The notes: generated by a model from the letters alone, not told the origin. Numbered from the stretch's first letter, positions 1 through 6,859 are shown. The stretch is DNA of 10,853 nucleotides from Bacteroidota bacterium (GCA_023426425.1 JAFAAT010000046.1:1-10853), one strand, 5' to 3'. A program made the numbers and translations.

Positions 1-4
1 CTCT

Positions 5-53
5 GACAATTGACAATTGACAATTAACAATGGACCATTAACAATCGACAATT
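5..53. repeat. Imperfect 7-bp tandem repeat array (GACAATT type)
   Basis: Seven consecutive heptamers are visible: GACAATT three times, then AACAATG, GACCATT, AACAATC and GACAATT, followed by a decayed AATATAG at 54-60. The array touches the left edge of the window, so its true length is unknown. It lies outside any gene, downstream of fabD. Similar AT-rich heptamer arrays occur between genes in several bacterial groups, but I assign no function here. The array is seen directly; its role is unknown. Confidence 0.85.
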
Positions 54-233
54 AATATAGTCTCCCCGCGTCTCTACCTCCATTTTACCCCGCCCTTACC
101 ACTTCTTTATCCCGGCTGTACCCCGTCACCCAGGTCTCTCCAAACTATGATCAAACTCCCGCTAAGCCGCGAAAAAACCGGTCAAAGCAAAATCACACAC
201 ATATGAAAACATCTCACTTCGACGGCTGTACGC
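54..233. other. Non-coding stretch downstream of fabD
   Basis: I see no supportable gene here. The + strand is strongly pyrimidine-rich from about 61 to 150. A 9-base word CGGCTGTAC appears twice (near 114 and 223) as a direct repeat. An ACCGGT palindrome precedes GTCAAAGC near 177-184; read on the minus strand it is followed by a T run and might help end fabD transcription, but the stem is too short to call a terminator. Confidence 0.5.
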
Positions 234-1115
234 TTAGTTTATCCCATCCACCGTCACTTCCTTTGCCACTTTCTTCACCAGCCCCTGCAATACGTTCCCA
301 GGCCCTACCTCCGTAAACCTGCCCACCCCGTTCTCAACCATCTTCTGCACCGTCTGCGTCCAGCGCACAGGCGAAGTAAGCTGATTTATAAGATTCTGCT
401 TTATCATCCCCGGATCAATATAAGGATGCGCATCTACGTTCTGGTAGATCGGACAGGTCGGGTTATGGAAATGGGTGTTCATTATCGCTTCCTGCAACTC
501 ATCCTTCGCAGGCGCCATCAACGGTGAGTGAAACGCACCACCTACCTGCAACACGAGCGCCCTCTTCGCGCCCGCAGCCTTCAGTTTCTCACACGCCACC
601 TGTATCCCCTCCATGCTCCCGCTGATCACCAACTGACCCGGACTATTATAATTTGCCGGCACCACCACCTGGTCCTTAATCTCCGAAAGCACCTGCTCAA
701 TCACCGCATCCTCCAGCCCCAGCACAGCAGCCATAGTAGACGGATTCATCTCACACGCCTTCTGCATCGCCGCAGCCCTGGTAGCCACCAGCTTCAGCCC
801 ATCCTCAAACGATAAAACCCTGTTAGCCACCAACGCACTAAACTCACCCAGCGAATGACCCGCCACCATATCCGGCTTCAACCCCGGCGTGGTCTCAAAC
901 AGCACAACTGAATGTAAAAACACAGCCGGCTGCGTCACCTTCGTCTGCTTCAGGTCCTCATCCGAACCCTCAAACATCACATCCGTAATTCTGAAGCCCA
1001 ATACTTCATTGGCTTTCTCAAAATACTCCTTCGCCAGACTGTTCTGCTCATACAGGCTTTTACCCATACCCGAAAACTGCGCTCCCTGCCCGGGAAATAT
1101 ATATGCATGTTTCAT
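234..1115 (-). CDS. fabD: Malonyl-CoA:ACP transacylase FabD
   Basis: This 293-residue protein moves the malonyl group from malonyl-CoA to acyl carrier protein, supplying the extender unit for type II fatty acid synthesis in the cytoplasm. It has the full family signature: the N-terminal FPGQGAQ loop with the oxyanion glutamine (Gln9), the nucleophile elbow GHSLGE with Ser88, the substrate-carboxylate arginine Arg113 (ATRAAAMQ), the GAFHSPLM block with catalytic His196, and the C-terminal EVGPGNVLQGL block. Length is normal for stand-alone FabD (about 300). The ATG start sits directly before KHAYIFPGQ, where the family starts. It is divergent from ytxJ and has its own promoter. No other fatty acid synthesis gene lies beside it in this window, so it appears to be transcribed alone on this side. 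Confidence 0.97.
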   Translation of the reverse strand: MKHAYIFPGQGAQFSGMGKSLYEQNSLAKEYFEKANEVLGFRITDVMFEGSDEDLKQTKVTQPAVFLHSVVLFETTPGLKPDMVAGHSLGEFSALVANRVLSFEDGLKLVATRAAAMQKACEMNPSTMAAVLGLEDAVIEQVLSEIKDQVVVPANYNSPGQLVISGSMEGIQVACEKLKAAGAKRALVLQVGGAFHSPLMAPAKDELQEAIMNTHFHNPTCPIYQNVDAHPYIDPGMIKQNLINQLTSPVRWTQTVQKMVENGVGRFTEVGPGNVLQGLVKKVAKEVTVDGIN

Positions 1116-1132
1116 TTGCCAAGTTTATGCGG

Positions 1133-1164
1133 CGAAAATAAACCCATTTCCCCCAAAGCACAAA
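1133..1164 (-). promoter_or_regulatory. Putative fabD promoter (Bacteroidota -33/-7)
   Basis: Read on the minus strand, TTTG (1161-1164) is followed after exactly 20 bp by TATTTTCG (1133-1140), one mismatch from the Bacteroidota -7 consensus TAnnTTTG. The predicted transcript start lies about 12-15 nt before the fabD ATG, giving a short leader. Motifs are seen in the sequence; promoter activity is inferred. Confidence 0.6.
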
Positions 1165-1221
1165 CCATGTTAAAATCCTCCGCTTTGGTCCCATTTCACA
1201 TCATATCCAGCTTTTCCGTCC

Positions 1222-1229
1222 TATTTTTG
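1222..1229 (+). promoter_or_regulatory. Putative ytxJ -7 promoter element
   Basis: TATTTTTG matches the Bacteroidota -7 consensus TAnnTTTG perfectly and ends only 6 nt before the ATG at 1236. Transcription would begin about 0-3 nt before the start codon. No clear TTTG -33 box lies at the usual distance. The position argues against the longer in-frame reading that begins near 1107. Confidence 0.55.
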
Positions 1230-1235
1230 TATTCT

Positions 1236-1577
1236 ATGAATTGGATCGACCTGACCGACGAGTCACAACTTGAGACTATCAAAGCCCTAAGCAACCAACA
1301 GCCCGTTGTCATCTTCAAACACAGCACGCGCTGCTCCATCTCCTCAATGGCAAAAAACCGCCTCGACCGGTCCACAGCACCCGACTCCATCCTCTTTTAC
1401 TACCTCGATCTGCTTCGCTTCAGGCCCCTGTCCAACAAAATCGCCGAGACCTTCCAGGTCCACCACGAATCTCCGCAGGTCCTGCTGATCCGCAACGGCG
1501 AGTGCATCTACGACGAAAGCCATGGTGGCATCGACATGACCGAAATCACCGAACAGGCCCTGCAGACCTCCTCATAA
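1236..1577 (+). CDS. ytxJ: YtxJ-type thioredoxin-fold protein (DUF2847)
   Basis: This 113-residue protein resembles Bacillus YtxJ, a small thioredoxin-like protein linked to bacillithiol redox chemistry. Recognisable blocks are the active-site-like loop KHSTRCSIS with Cys33, the RPLSNKIAE block (residues 63-71), and HESPQVLLIRNGE (77-89), where Pro80 would be the cis-proline that shapes the thiol site. The Bacillus protein has TCPIS where this one has RCSIS, so the loop carries a single cysteine, which fits monothiol chemistry. A second cysteine is at residue 90. Family length is about 108, so the ATG at 1236 fits; a longer frame from 1107 would run across the fabD promoter and adds residues the family lacks. 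The biological substrate here is inferred. Confidence 0.85.
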   Translation: MNWIDLTDESQLETIKALSNQQPVVIFKHSTRCSISSMAKNRLDRSTAPDSILFYYLDLLRFRPLSNKIAETFQVHHESPQVLLIRNGECIYDESHGGIDMTEITEQALQTSS

Positions 1578-1590
1578 TACTTCAAATCAT

Positions 1591-1598
1591 TAGCTTTG
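1591..1598 (+). promoter_or_regulatory. Putative -7 element of the 68-residue ORF
   Basis: TAGCTTTG matches TAnnTTTG perfectly and ends 3 nt before the ATG at 1602. Transcription would begin at about the A of that ATG, so a leaderless mRNA is predicted. No convincing -33 box is seen about 20 bp upstream. Read-through from ytxJ, whose stop is 13 nt upstream of this element, is the alternative source of transcript. Confidence 0.5.
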
Positions 1599-1601
1599 GA
1601 T

Positions 1602-1808
1602 ATGGGAAAACTGGTCATCCAGTCCAATCCTGATCCTGAAAAACAGGCACTCGAAAGAGCGCTACATTATGCAAGTCTCCCCTTCGAAGACAAATGGAAA
1701 AGGCTCATGAGCATGATCCACCTCGCTGTCAAACTCAATGGTGGCAAGCCCCTTAAATCACCACAGGGAAAAGGTATTGTCATCAGAAAACCCAATCGAC
1801 CTCAATGA
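1602..1808 (+). CDS. Small basic protein of unknown function
   Basis: A 68-residue protein whose family I do not recognise. It looks mostly helical from about residue 10 to 47 (EKQALERALHYA, then a Trp/Lys/Arg/Met-rich helix around residues 29-43). It ends in a short glycine-, proline- and lysine-rich tail (NGGKPLK, then PQGKGIVIRKP). It has no signal peptide, membrane segment or cysteine. An in-frame TTG lies 6 nt upstream (1596), but it is inside the -7 promoter element, so I chose the ATG. The gene follows ytxJ by 24 nt and converges with the MATE gene. Small helical ORFs of this style can accompany nucleotidyltransferases in Bacteroidota; that is an unverified recollection, and no such partner is present here. 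Confidence 0.65.
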   Translation: MGKLVIQSNPDPEKQALERALHYASLPFEDKWKRLMSMIHLAVKLNGGKPLKSPQGKGIVIRKPNRPQ

Positions 1809-1847
1809 TTTTTTTACTTAGGTGCAGTTAAGTTCCGACCCACCACC

Positions 1848-3179
1848 TCATATCCTCTTCCCCTTCCACCTGCCACTCCTGAGATAAAAGAAACCTATTG
1901 CCAGCAGCGAACTCCAATAAACAAACTCAGAACCCCAGGCCCACGCCAATGATAACCGCATGCGCTCAATTACAACATAACAGTAGAACACATACAGCAG
2001 CACACAAATAATCTCAATCGTCAGATTCACTCCTGTATTCCCGGTACCCACCACAGCATTAAACAATACGGTCGACACAGACATCACCAAAGTCGAAATC
2101 AGCACAACATACATCGCCGGCTTTGCAAACTCCACCAGCACAGGATCATCCCTGAAGATGAGAATGACCTGATCCGAGAATATGAAAATAATTGAACAAA
2201 TAACCAGCGCGTAAATCAGGCTAAGCCTTGCAATCTTCCACGTCAGCAACTGCACCTGCTTCGGCTTCCCCTGACCAATAATATTACTCACCATTGTGTT
2301 ACTCGTAGCTGCAAAAGCCCAGATACCTACCCAAACCAGGCCAAACATACTCCTGATAATCTGTGACGCTGCCAGCTCCTTATTCCCCAGGTGCTCCACA
2401 AAAATGAAAAACAACTGCCAGCCACCAATGCTAAACAGAAACTGTACAATAAGCGGGGACGAGATACTCAGACTCTTCTTCGACAGGTTCCAGTCAAATT
2501 TCAGGTGCTTGAATAGCGGGTAGGTTCTATGAAACTTGTTGAAGAAAAACACCGCAAACATGATACTACAGTTCATCAGCTCTCCCATCATAGATGCTAA
2601 TGCAGCGCCCTCCAGTCCCATTTCGGGAAACCCACCCACACCGAATATCAGCAGATAGTCGAATAGTATGTTGGTCAGGGTTCCGGCCATTGCACCATAG
2701 ATCAGAAACCTGGACCGCTGAATCGCAATAAAAAAGCAGTTGATCATCTGCGCCAACATCAGGAATGGCAATCCCCACACCCTCAGATGTATAAAGTTGA
2801 CGCTCTGCCGGACGTTATCCTGATCATAAAGGCTATACCTAAATATCAGAGGGGCAAGCCACAAAGAAAGCAGGATCATTCCCAAGCCAATGCCCAATGC
2901 CAGAAATAAGCCATTCGCAAAGGTGCGGCTCACACCCGATGCATCCCCCTCACCTGCCCTGCGTGCCAGCTGTATCTGAGTGCCATTGCTAAGGCCATAT
3001 CCTACCATCCCCAGCGCCAGGTAAAACACCCCTGCAACTCCTACCACCCTTAACTCCAGTTCCCCGTATTGACCCAGAAAAATCGCGTTGGCCACATAAC
3101 TGATCTGCGGGATCAGCATAGCAAACATGATTGGTAATGCCAACCGGACTATATGCGCATTGGTTGCTAAAACTCTCAC
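1848..3179 (-). CDS. MATE family multidrug efflux transporter
   Basis: This 443-residue inner-membrane protein belongs to the MATE branch of the MOP superfamily, which exports drugs or metabolites in exchange for Na+ or H+. About 12 hydrophobic segments are visible in two MatE halves (roughly residues 10-220 and 235-435). Family-like blocks are ALPIMFAMLIPQI, NAIFLGQYGELELR, the GLSNGTQIQLARRAGEG loop near residues 62-78, and the C-terminal LAWAWGSEFVYW. Length is normal (440-460). The start is GTG: an in-frame TAA (3192-3194) lies just upstream, and the nearest ATG (3179-3181) is out of frame and reads straight into TGA. Its own promoter sits upstream, divergent from the DUF3822 operon. The substrate cannot be told from sequence. 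Confidence 0.93.
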   Translation of the reverse strand: MRVLATNAHIVRLALPIMFAMLIPQISYVANAIFLGQYGELELRVVGVAGVFYLALGMVGYGLSNGTQIQLARRAGEGDASGVSRTFANGLFLALGIGLGMILLSLWLAPLIFRYSLYDQDNVRQSVNFIHLRVWGLPFLMLAQMINCFFIAIQRSRFLIYGAMAGTLTNILFDYLLIFGVGGFPEMGLEGAALASMMGELMNCSIMFAVFFFNKFHRTYPLFKHLKFDWNLSKKSLSISSPLIVQFLFSIGGWQLFFIFVEHLGNKELAASQIIRSMFGLVWVGIWAFAATSNTMVSNIIGQGKPKQVQLLTWKIARLSLIYALVICSIIFIFSDQVILIFRDDPVLVEFAKPAMYVVLISTLVMSVSTVLFNAVVGTGNTGVNLTIEIICVLLYVFYCYVVIERMRLSLAWAWGSEFVYWSSLLAIGFFYLRSGRWKGKRI

Positions 3180-3207
3180 ATGTAGATCCCATTAAATGTA
3201 GGGGGCG

Positions 3208-3215
3208 CAAAAATA
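3208..3215 (-). promoter_or_regulatory. Putative MATE gene -7 promoter element
   Basis: On the minus strand TATTTTTG is a perfect TAnnTTTG match, about 28 nt before the GTG start, giving a predicted leader of roughly 20-25 nt. A TTG about 22 bp upstream could serve as a weak -33 box. Confidence 0.55.
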
Positions 3216-3303
3216 GACATTATACCCGTCAACGATACAACCATAACAGCTGCATGCCACGACCAGTATTTCCCGCTTCTCACACGCACAGAAACGTGCT
3301 CCT

Positions 3304-3336
3304 TTTTACGATTCTCGCAAAATTATTCTATAATTG
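3304..3336 (+). promoter_or_regulatory. Putative promoter of the DUF3822-rsmD-coaD operon
   Basis: TATAATTG (3329-3336) differs at one position from TAnnTTTG and is preceded after 21 bp by TTTT (3304-3307), a weak -33 box. It ends 9 nt before the ATG at 3346, so the predicted leader is only a few nucleotides. No other promoter is seen before rsmD or coaD. Confidence 0.45.
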
Positions 3337-3345
3337 TGTGCTCCT

Positions 3346-4188
3346 ATGTCAGAGATCATACAAAGCACTACCAATAACTTTGTCTACAATGTTCACGAAG
3401 GGGAATCCCTTCTGGGACAGGTAGGTAAAGTCATCTGTATCATTCTGCCCCGGGGATTCCTCGTTGCCGGCTTCAGCGAACGCGGAGACCTGCTCATGAT
3501 AAGATACAAGGATTACGATAAGTCACTACCTACCTGGATCATAGACTTTTATGAGCACCACTTCATCGACGAACCATTGCTCTCTCAGCCCCAGGCTGTA
3601 GTCGCTACCTTCATTGGCTCAGACAAATACCTTATAACTCCCAATAAACTGTACGAGGAGCACGCAGCACGTAAATGGATGGATAGCCTTTTCTTTATAG
3701 AAGACAGTGACATTATCGCTACCCATCACCTTCATGAAGATCAGGCGCAGTACATCTATGCATTTCCAGGCCCGATAAAAGGCCTGGCTACGCGGTATTT
3801 CAATGATACAAAAGTGCTCCCGCTGCCCGCCTACCAGTTCACACAACACCAGAAGTCTGACATTGGTATCCATTGCTGCATCACTCCGGAACAAGTATTT
3901 GCGACCTTATACCAAAACAAAATACTTCAGTGGCATCAGGTATTCAGTTACCAGACGGGCGAAGACATCGCCTACCACATCAGCCTTCTTTGTAAACAAA
4001 AAAATATCCGGAGCGAAGCTTTAGACATCGAATGTAGCCTGATCCACAGCGGACTTAATCCGATATTAGGCAACCTGTCACAATATTTCCCAAACATTCG
4101 CCAAAGCGAAGGCGGAATGATGAGTACAAACCGTCAGTGGATGCCCACCATTAGCCTGTTGCAAAGATTGTATGTATGCGCATTGTAG
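3346..4188 (+). CDS. DUF3822 family protein
   Basis: A 280-residue soluble protein that I recognise, from its style and genomic position, as the Bacteroidota DUF3822 protein; the function is unknown. It has no signal peptide or membrane segment, so it is probably cytoplasmic. Visible features are the N-terminal block LLMIRYKDYDKSLPTWIIDFYEH, a central YIYAFPGPIKGLATRYF block, CCITPEQVFATLYQNKILQWHQVFSY, and a C-terminal ECSLIHSGLNPILGNLSQYFPNIR segment. The reading frame extends 12 nt upstream to a TTG, but that TTG lies inside the -7 element, so the ATG at 3346 is preferred. Its last 13 nt overlap rsmD, so the two are probably translationally coupled. The constant pairing with rsmD and coaD suggests a housekeeping role, which is an inference. 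Confidence 0.82.
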   Translation: MSEIIQSTTNNFVYNVHEGESLLGQVGKVICIILPRGFLVAGFSERGDLLMIRYKDYDKSLPTWIIDFYEHHFIDEPLLSQPQAVVATFIGSDKYLITPNKLYEEHAARKWMDSLFFIEDSDIIATHHLHEDQAQYIYAFPGPIKGLATRYFNDTKVLPLPAYQFTQHQKSDIGIHCCITPEQVFATLYQNKILQWHQVFSYQTGEDIAYHISLLCKQKNIRSEALDIECSLIHSGLNPILGNLSQYFPNIRQSEGGMMSTNRQWMPTISLLQRLYVCAL

Positions 4189-4721
4189 GTGGTGAATTCA
4201 GCGGCAGAAGATTCAGTCCCCCCTCAGGTATCCCGGCAAGACCCACAACAGATGTAGCCAAAGAGGGACTCTTCAACACATTAGAAAACATGCTGGATCT
4301 GGACGGCATCAAAACCTGCGATATCTTCGGCGGCACCGGCAGCATCAGCTACGAGCTCGCCTCCCGGGGAGCTGCTGACCTCACATTAATAGAGCGCGAT
4401 CAGGAAAGCATCAACTTTATTAAAAAAACAGCGAAAGCACTGGGTATAGACGACAGAATGCACATTATCAAAGGTGATGTCTTCAGGTTCATGAAACAAA
4501 GTCGCGACCATTACGACTTCATCTTCGCCGGTCCACCTTACGCCCTTCAGAACATCGACGACCTCCCCCTGCTGGTATTCGAGAAAGCTATGCTTTCTCC
4601 TGGTGGCGTCTTTGTGCTGGAACACACTCCCAGAAATGACTACCAGCAACACCCACACTTCCATCGCATGAAGAACTACGGCACCACAGTTTTTAGTTTC
4701 TTTACCCAACCAACCGAATAA
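4176..4721 (+). CDS. rsmD: 16S rRNA (guanine(966)-N2)-methyltransferase RsmD
   Basis: This 181-residue SAM-dependent methyltransferase should modify G966 of 16S rRNA during small-subunit assembly. The N-terminal signature MRIVGGEFSGRR and RPTTDVAKEGLFNTL (residues 22-36) are diagnostic. Motif I, the SAM loop, is DIFGGTGSISYE (49-60); the acidic ribose contact follows at LIERD (71-75); and a GDVFRF segment (100-105) precedes motif IV. Motif IV is unusual: the family has (D/N)PPY or (D/N)PPF as the catalytic tetrad, but residues 119-122 here read GPPY, with codon GGT at 4530-4532. Length is normal. The start overlaps the DUF3822 stop by 13 nt and the stop lies 2 nt before coaD. Family identity is clear; full activity is uncertain because of motif IV. 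Confidence 0.93.
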   Translation: MRIVGGEFSGRRFSPPSGIPARPTTDVAKEGLFNTLENMLDLDGIKTCDIFGGTGSISYELASRGAADLTLIERDQESINFIKKTAKALGIDDRMHIIKGDVFRFMKQSRDHYDFIFAGPPYALQNIDDLPLLVFEKAMLSPGGVFVLEHTPRNDYQQHPHFHRMKNYGTTVFSFFTQPTE

Positions 4722-4723
4722 AC

Positions 4724-5182
4724 ATGCAAAGGATCTGCTTATTCCCCGGCACCTTCGATCCCATAACCAATGGTCACGTTGACGTCATCCGGCGCGCAGT
4801 TTCACTGTTTGATAAACTGGTAATAGGTATTGGCATCAATTCATCCAAACAACCAATGTTTTCTGTAGAGCAACGTTGCGGATGGATTAATGAAATCTTC
4901 AAAGATGATAAAAGAATTGAAGCAGTTGGATATACCGGACTGACAATCGACTACTGCAGAGAGATAAATGCACGGTATATCCTCAGGGGAATCCGTTACA
5001 TCAGCGACTTTGAATATGAGAAGGCCATCGCAGACATGAACAGGATGCTGGCACCACAAATCGAAACATTATTCCTTACCTGCTCACCAGAGTTCTCAAC
5101 CATTTCATCTACACTGGTGAGGGACGTAATCCGTAATAAAGGAAACGTAAGCCTCTTCGTTCCCGGAGAGGTGAAGTTCTAG
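4724..5182 (+). CDS. coaD: Phosphopantetheine adenylyltransferase CoaD (PPAT)
   Basis: This 152-residue enzyme joins ATP and 4'-phosphopantetheine to give dephospho-CoA, the penultimate step of coenzyme A synthesis. It shows the nucleotidyltransferase signature FPGTFDPITNGH, with Thr10 and His18 of the T/HxGH motif. It also shows Lys42 in SKQPMFSVEQR for phosphopantetheine binding, LRGIRYISDFEYE (residues 87-99) with the conserved Arg88, and ISSTLVRD (127-134), which closes over ATP. Length is slightly below the usual 155-165 because the C-terminal tail is short after FVPGEV. It is the last gene of the DUF3822-rsmD-coaD operon, 2 nt after rsmD, and converges with the ykvA-like gene across 48 nt. 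CoaD and FabD both feed acyl-carrier chemistry, but they are not in one operon. Confidence 0.97.
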   Translation: MQRICLFPGTFDPITNGHVDVIRRAVSLFDKLVIGIGINSSKQPMFSVEQRCGWINEIFKDDKRIEAVGYTGLTIDYCREINARYILRGIRYISDFEYEKAIADMNRMLAPQIETLFLTCSPEFSTISSTLVRDVIRNKGNVSLFVPGEVKF

Positions 5183-5230
5183 CATCCGCTTCGAACGGAT
5201 AATCACCCGCCAGCTTACGAAACCTGCTGC

Positions 5231-5539
5231 TTAGTGGTGAAGCTTCCGTTCCATCGCTTTGTGGCGGCTGAATCGCTGCGTTTCGTATTGCAGACGTTTT
5301 GCCAGGAGGTAAATAACAAATCCATCGTCCACCCACCCGATTATCGGCAACCAGTCAAAATCTAAGGGAGAAATCACATACAGGATTCCAAAGATCAGGG
5401 ACAATGTAGTCACGAGGGACATCTTATATTTCCCGTGAAAACTTTCCCTCAGCATTTGAAACAGGGTTTTTCGGTTTTGAATCACATGGGCAGCATCGCG
5501 CACCGAACGCGCAGTTTTCATAGTAGTAGATTTCAACAT
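5231..5539 (-). CDS. YkvA/DUF1232 family small membrane protein
   Basis: This 102-residue protein has the DUF1232 signature in residues 41-80: a hydrophobic segment (TTLSLIFGILYVIS), then the turn SPLDFDWLPIIGWVDD, then a second hydrophobic segment GFVIYLLAKRL. The family is found in small membrane proteins of unknown function; Bacillus YkvA is a member. The N-terminal 40 residues and the C-terminal tail are basic and probably cytoplasmic. Two or three starts are possible: GTG at 5542, ATG at 5539 or ATG at 5521. I chose 5539 because ATG is preferred, and a loose TAnnTTTG-like box (AATGTTTG, minus strand, 5547-5554) lies 7 nt ahead. It follows proline dehydrogenase on the same strand after a 100-nt gap, so cotranscription is possible but not shown. 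Confidence 0.85.
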   Translation of the reverse strand: MLKSTTMKTARSVRDAAHVIQNRKTLFQMLRESFHGKYKMSLVTTLSLIFGILYVISPLDFDWLPIIGWVDDGFVIYLLAKRLQYETQRFSRHKAMERKLHH

Positions 5540-5639
5540 CACAGCTCAAACATTTACTTGGTGTAAAATTACTCCCGCGATTGTTGAGGGAATGTTAAGG
5601 CAGCTGAATGTTTTGCTAAAGCTTCGTGGGCTAATACAC

Positions 5640-6809
5640 TCAGACTTTCTTTCGTCTTTCCAGTTCGGTGTTGATCAGGGAAAGCTCACGTCCGGTCTGT
5701 CCTGCAACAGAAGTATTCTCTTGTGCCCTGCGCATCAGGTAGGGAATAACATCCTTCACGGGACCATATGGAAGATATTTCGCCACATTGTACCCGGCAT
5801 TGGCAAGATTGAATGAGATATTATCGCTCATACCATAAAGCTGTGAAAACCATACTCTTGAATACCCCGCAGGAATCTTTTTGTCCTGCATATACTTCAC
5901 AGCCAGCATGCAACTCTTCTCATTATGAGTCCCGATGAACACTGAAAGGTGTTCCAGACGTTGCAGGCAAAACAGCACTGCCGCATCATAGTCCCTGTCT
6001 GTCGCTGCTTTATTCGGTTGAATAGGTGAGGGGTACGCCTTTTCCTCTGCACGTTTCCTTTCCTTTTCCATGTATGCGCCTCTAACCAGCTTAGCACCAA
6101 GGAGATACCCTTTTGATCTGGCAGCTTCGAATGCCTGCTTAAGGTATGGGAGGGTACCATGACAATAAAGCTGGAAAGTATTGAAGATAATGACTTCATC
6201 TTTGTTGTAAAGCGCCATCATTTCATCAACCAATTCATTTACAGCTTCTTGTATCCAGGTTTCTTCAGCATCTATGAGAACCATCACTTTCCTTTCAAAC
6301 GCCACCTGACAGATTCGTCTGATTCTCTCATGCACCCTTTGCCATTCTTGTCGTTCAGAATCAGTGAGTTGCGCACCTGCATGAACCTTCTCCATGAGCT
6401 GAAACCGGGCAAACCCGGTGATCTTTACACTGATAAATGGAATACTCTTCCGGCTCTCAGCATACTCTATGGCTTTGATAAACTCTGGCACCGCCCTGTC
6501 GAACTCCGCTTCATCTTCCTTCCCCTCCACACCATAATCCAGAATGACACCCACGTTGTAAGGTTCTAGTGAAGCCGCAGTCTGTGCTGCTTCCTGCATA
6601 GACTCTCCCCCGCAGAACTGCCTGAAAATCGTACTCTTTATAAGTCCTTCAACGGGCAGCCCGAGCTTCATCGACAGTTTTGTCAAGCCCATCCCGATAC
6701 TCGTAAGCGCTGGTGAGCTCATTGAAGCAAAAAGGAACTGAGCCTGCTTAAGATCTCTGGTAGATTTATATTGGAAGGCAATGCTGGTATTATCGAATTC
6801 AGGGAGCAT
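5640..6809 (-). CDS. Proline dehydrogenase (PutA/ProDH family)
   Basis: This 389-residue flavoenzyme oxidises proline to pyrroline-5-carboxylate, passing electrons to the quinone pool; it is the first step of proline use as carbon and nitrogen source. The beta/alpha-barrel motifs are present: LIDAEE (residues 178-183), KLVRGAY (240-246), FIGTHN (291-296), QLYGM (323-327) and YLMRRAQEN (357-365), whose paired arginines hold the substrate carboxylate. It is the monofunctional type, with no P5C dehydrogenase domain. The frame is open for 15 more codons to an ATG at 6854. I chose the inner ATG at 6809 because Bacteroidota homologues begin just before FDNTSIAFQYK and because a perfect -7 element lies inside the extension. 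No P5C dehydrogenase gene is visible nearby. Confidence 0.93.
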   Translation of the reverse strand: MLPEFDNTSIAFQYKSTRDLKQAQFLFASMSSPALTSIGMGLTKLSMKLGLPVEGLIKSTIFRQFCGGESMQEAAQTAASLEPYNVGVILDYGVEGKEDEAEFDRAVPEFIKAIEYAESRKSIPFISVKITGFARFQLMEKVHAGAQLTDSERQEWQRVHERIRRICQVAFERKVMVLIDAEETWIQEAVNELVDEMMALYNKDEVIIFNTFQLYCHGTLPYLKQAFEAARSKGYLLGAKLVRGAYMEKERKRAEEKAYPSPIQPNKAATDRDYDAAVLFCLQRLEHLSVFIGTHNEKSCMLAVKYMQDKKIPAGYSRVWFSQLYGMSDNISFNLANAGYNVAKYLPYGPVKDVIPYLMRRAQENTSVAGQTGRELSLINTELERRKKV

Positions 6810-6827
6810 AAAGCGTTTACTGTCACG

Positions 6828-6859
6828 CAAAAGTAAAGTCCTTTCGATTAGCATAAAAA
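6828..6859 (-). promoter_or_regulatory. Putative proline dehydrogenase promoter
   Basis: On the minus strand TACTTTTG (6828-6835) matches TAnnTTTG perfectly, preceded after 20 bp by TTTT (6856-6859), a weak -33 box. The predicted leader before the ATG at 6809 is about 15 nt. It decides between the two possible starts of the gene. Confidence 0.6.

Noticed and set aside
203..320. Short + strand ORF starting at ATG 203
   Set aside because: It runs antisense into fabD for most of its length, has no homology that I recognise and no promoter box.
1107..1235. N-terminal extension of ytxJ beginning MFHLPSLCGENK
   Set aside because: It crosses the fabD promoter and start, contains the ytxJ -7 element, and adds about 43 residues that YtxJ proteins lack.
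5183..5230. Terminator between coaD and the ykvA-like gene
   Set aside because: Only a 5-bp ATCCG/CGGAT stem with no T run on either strand is present, which is too weak to call.
6810..6854. Longer start for proline dehydrogenase at 6854
   Set aside because: A perfect -7 element (6828-6835) lies within the extension, and homologues begin close to the inner ATG.
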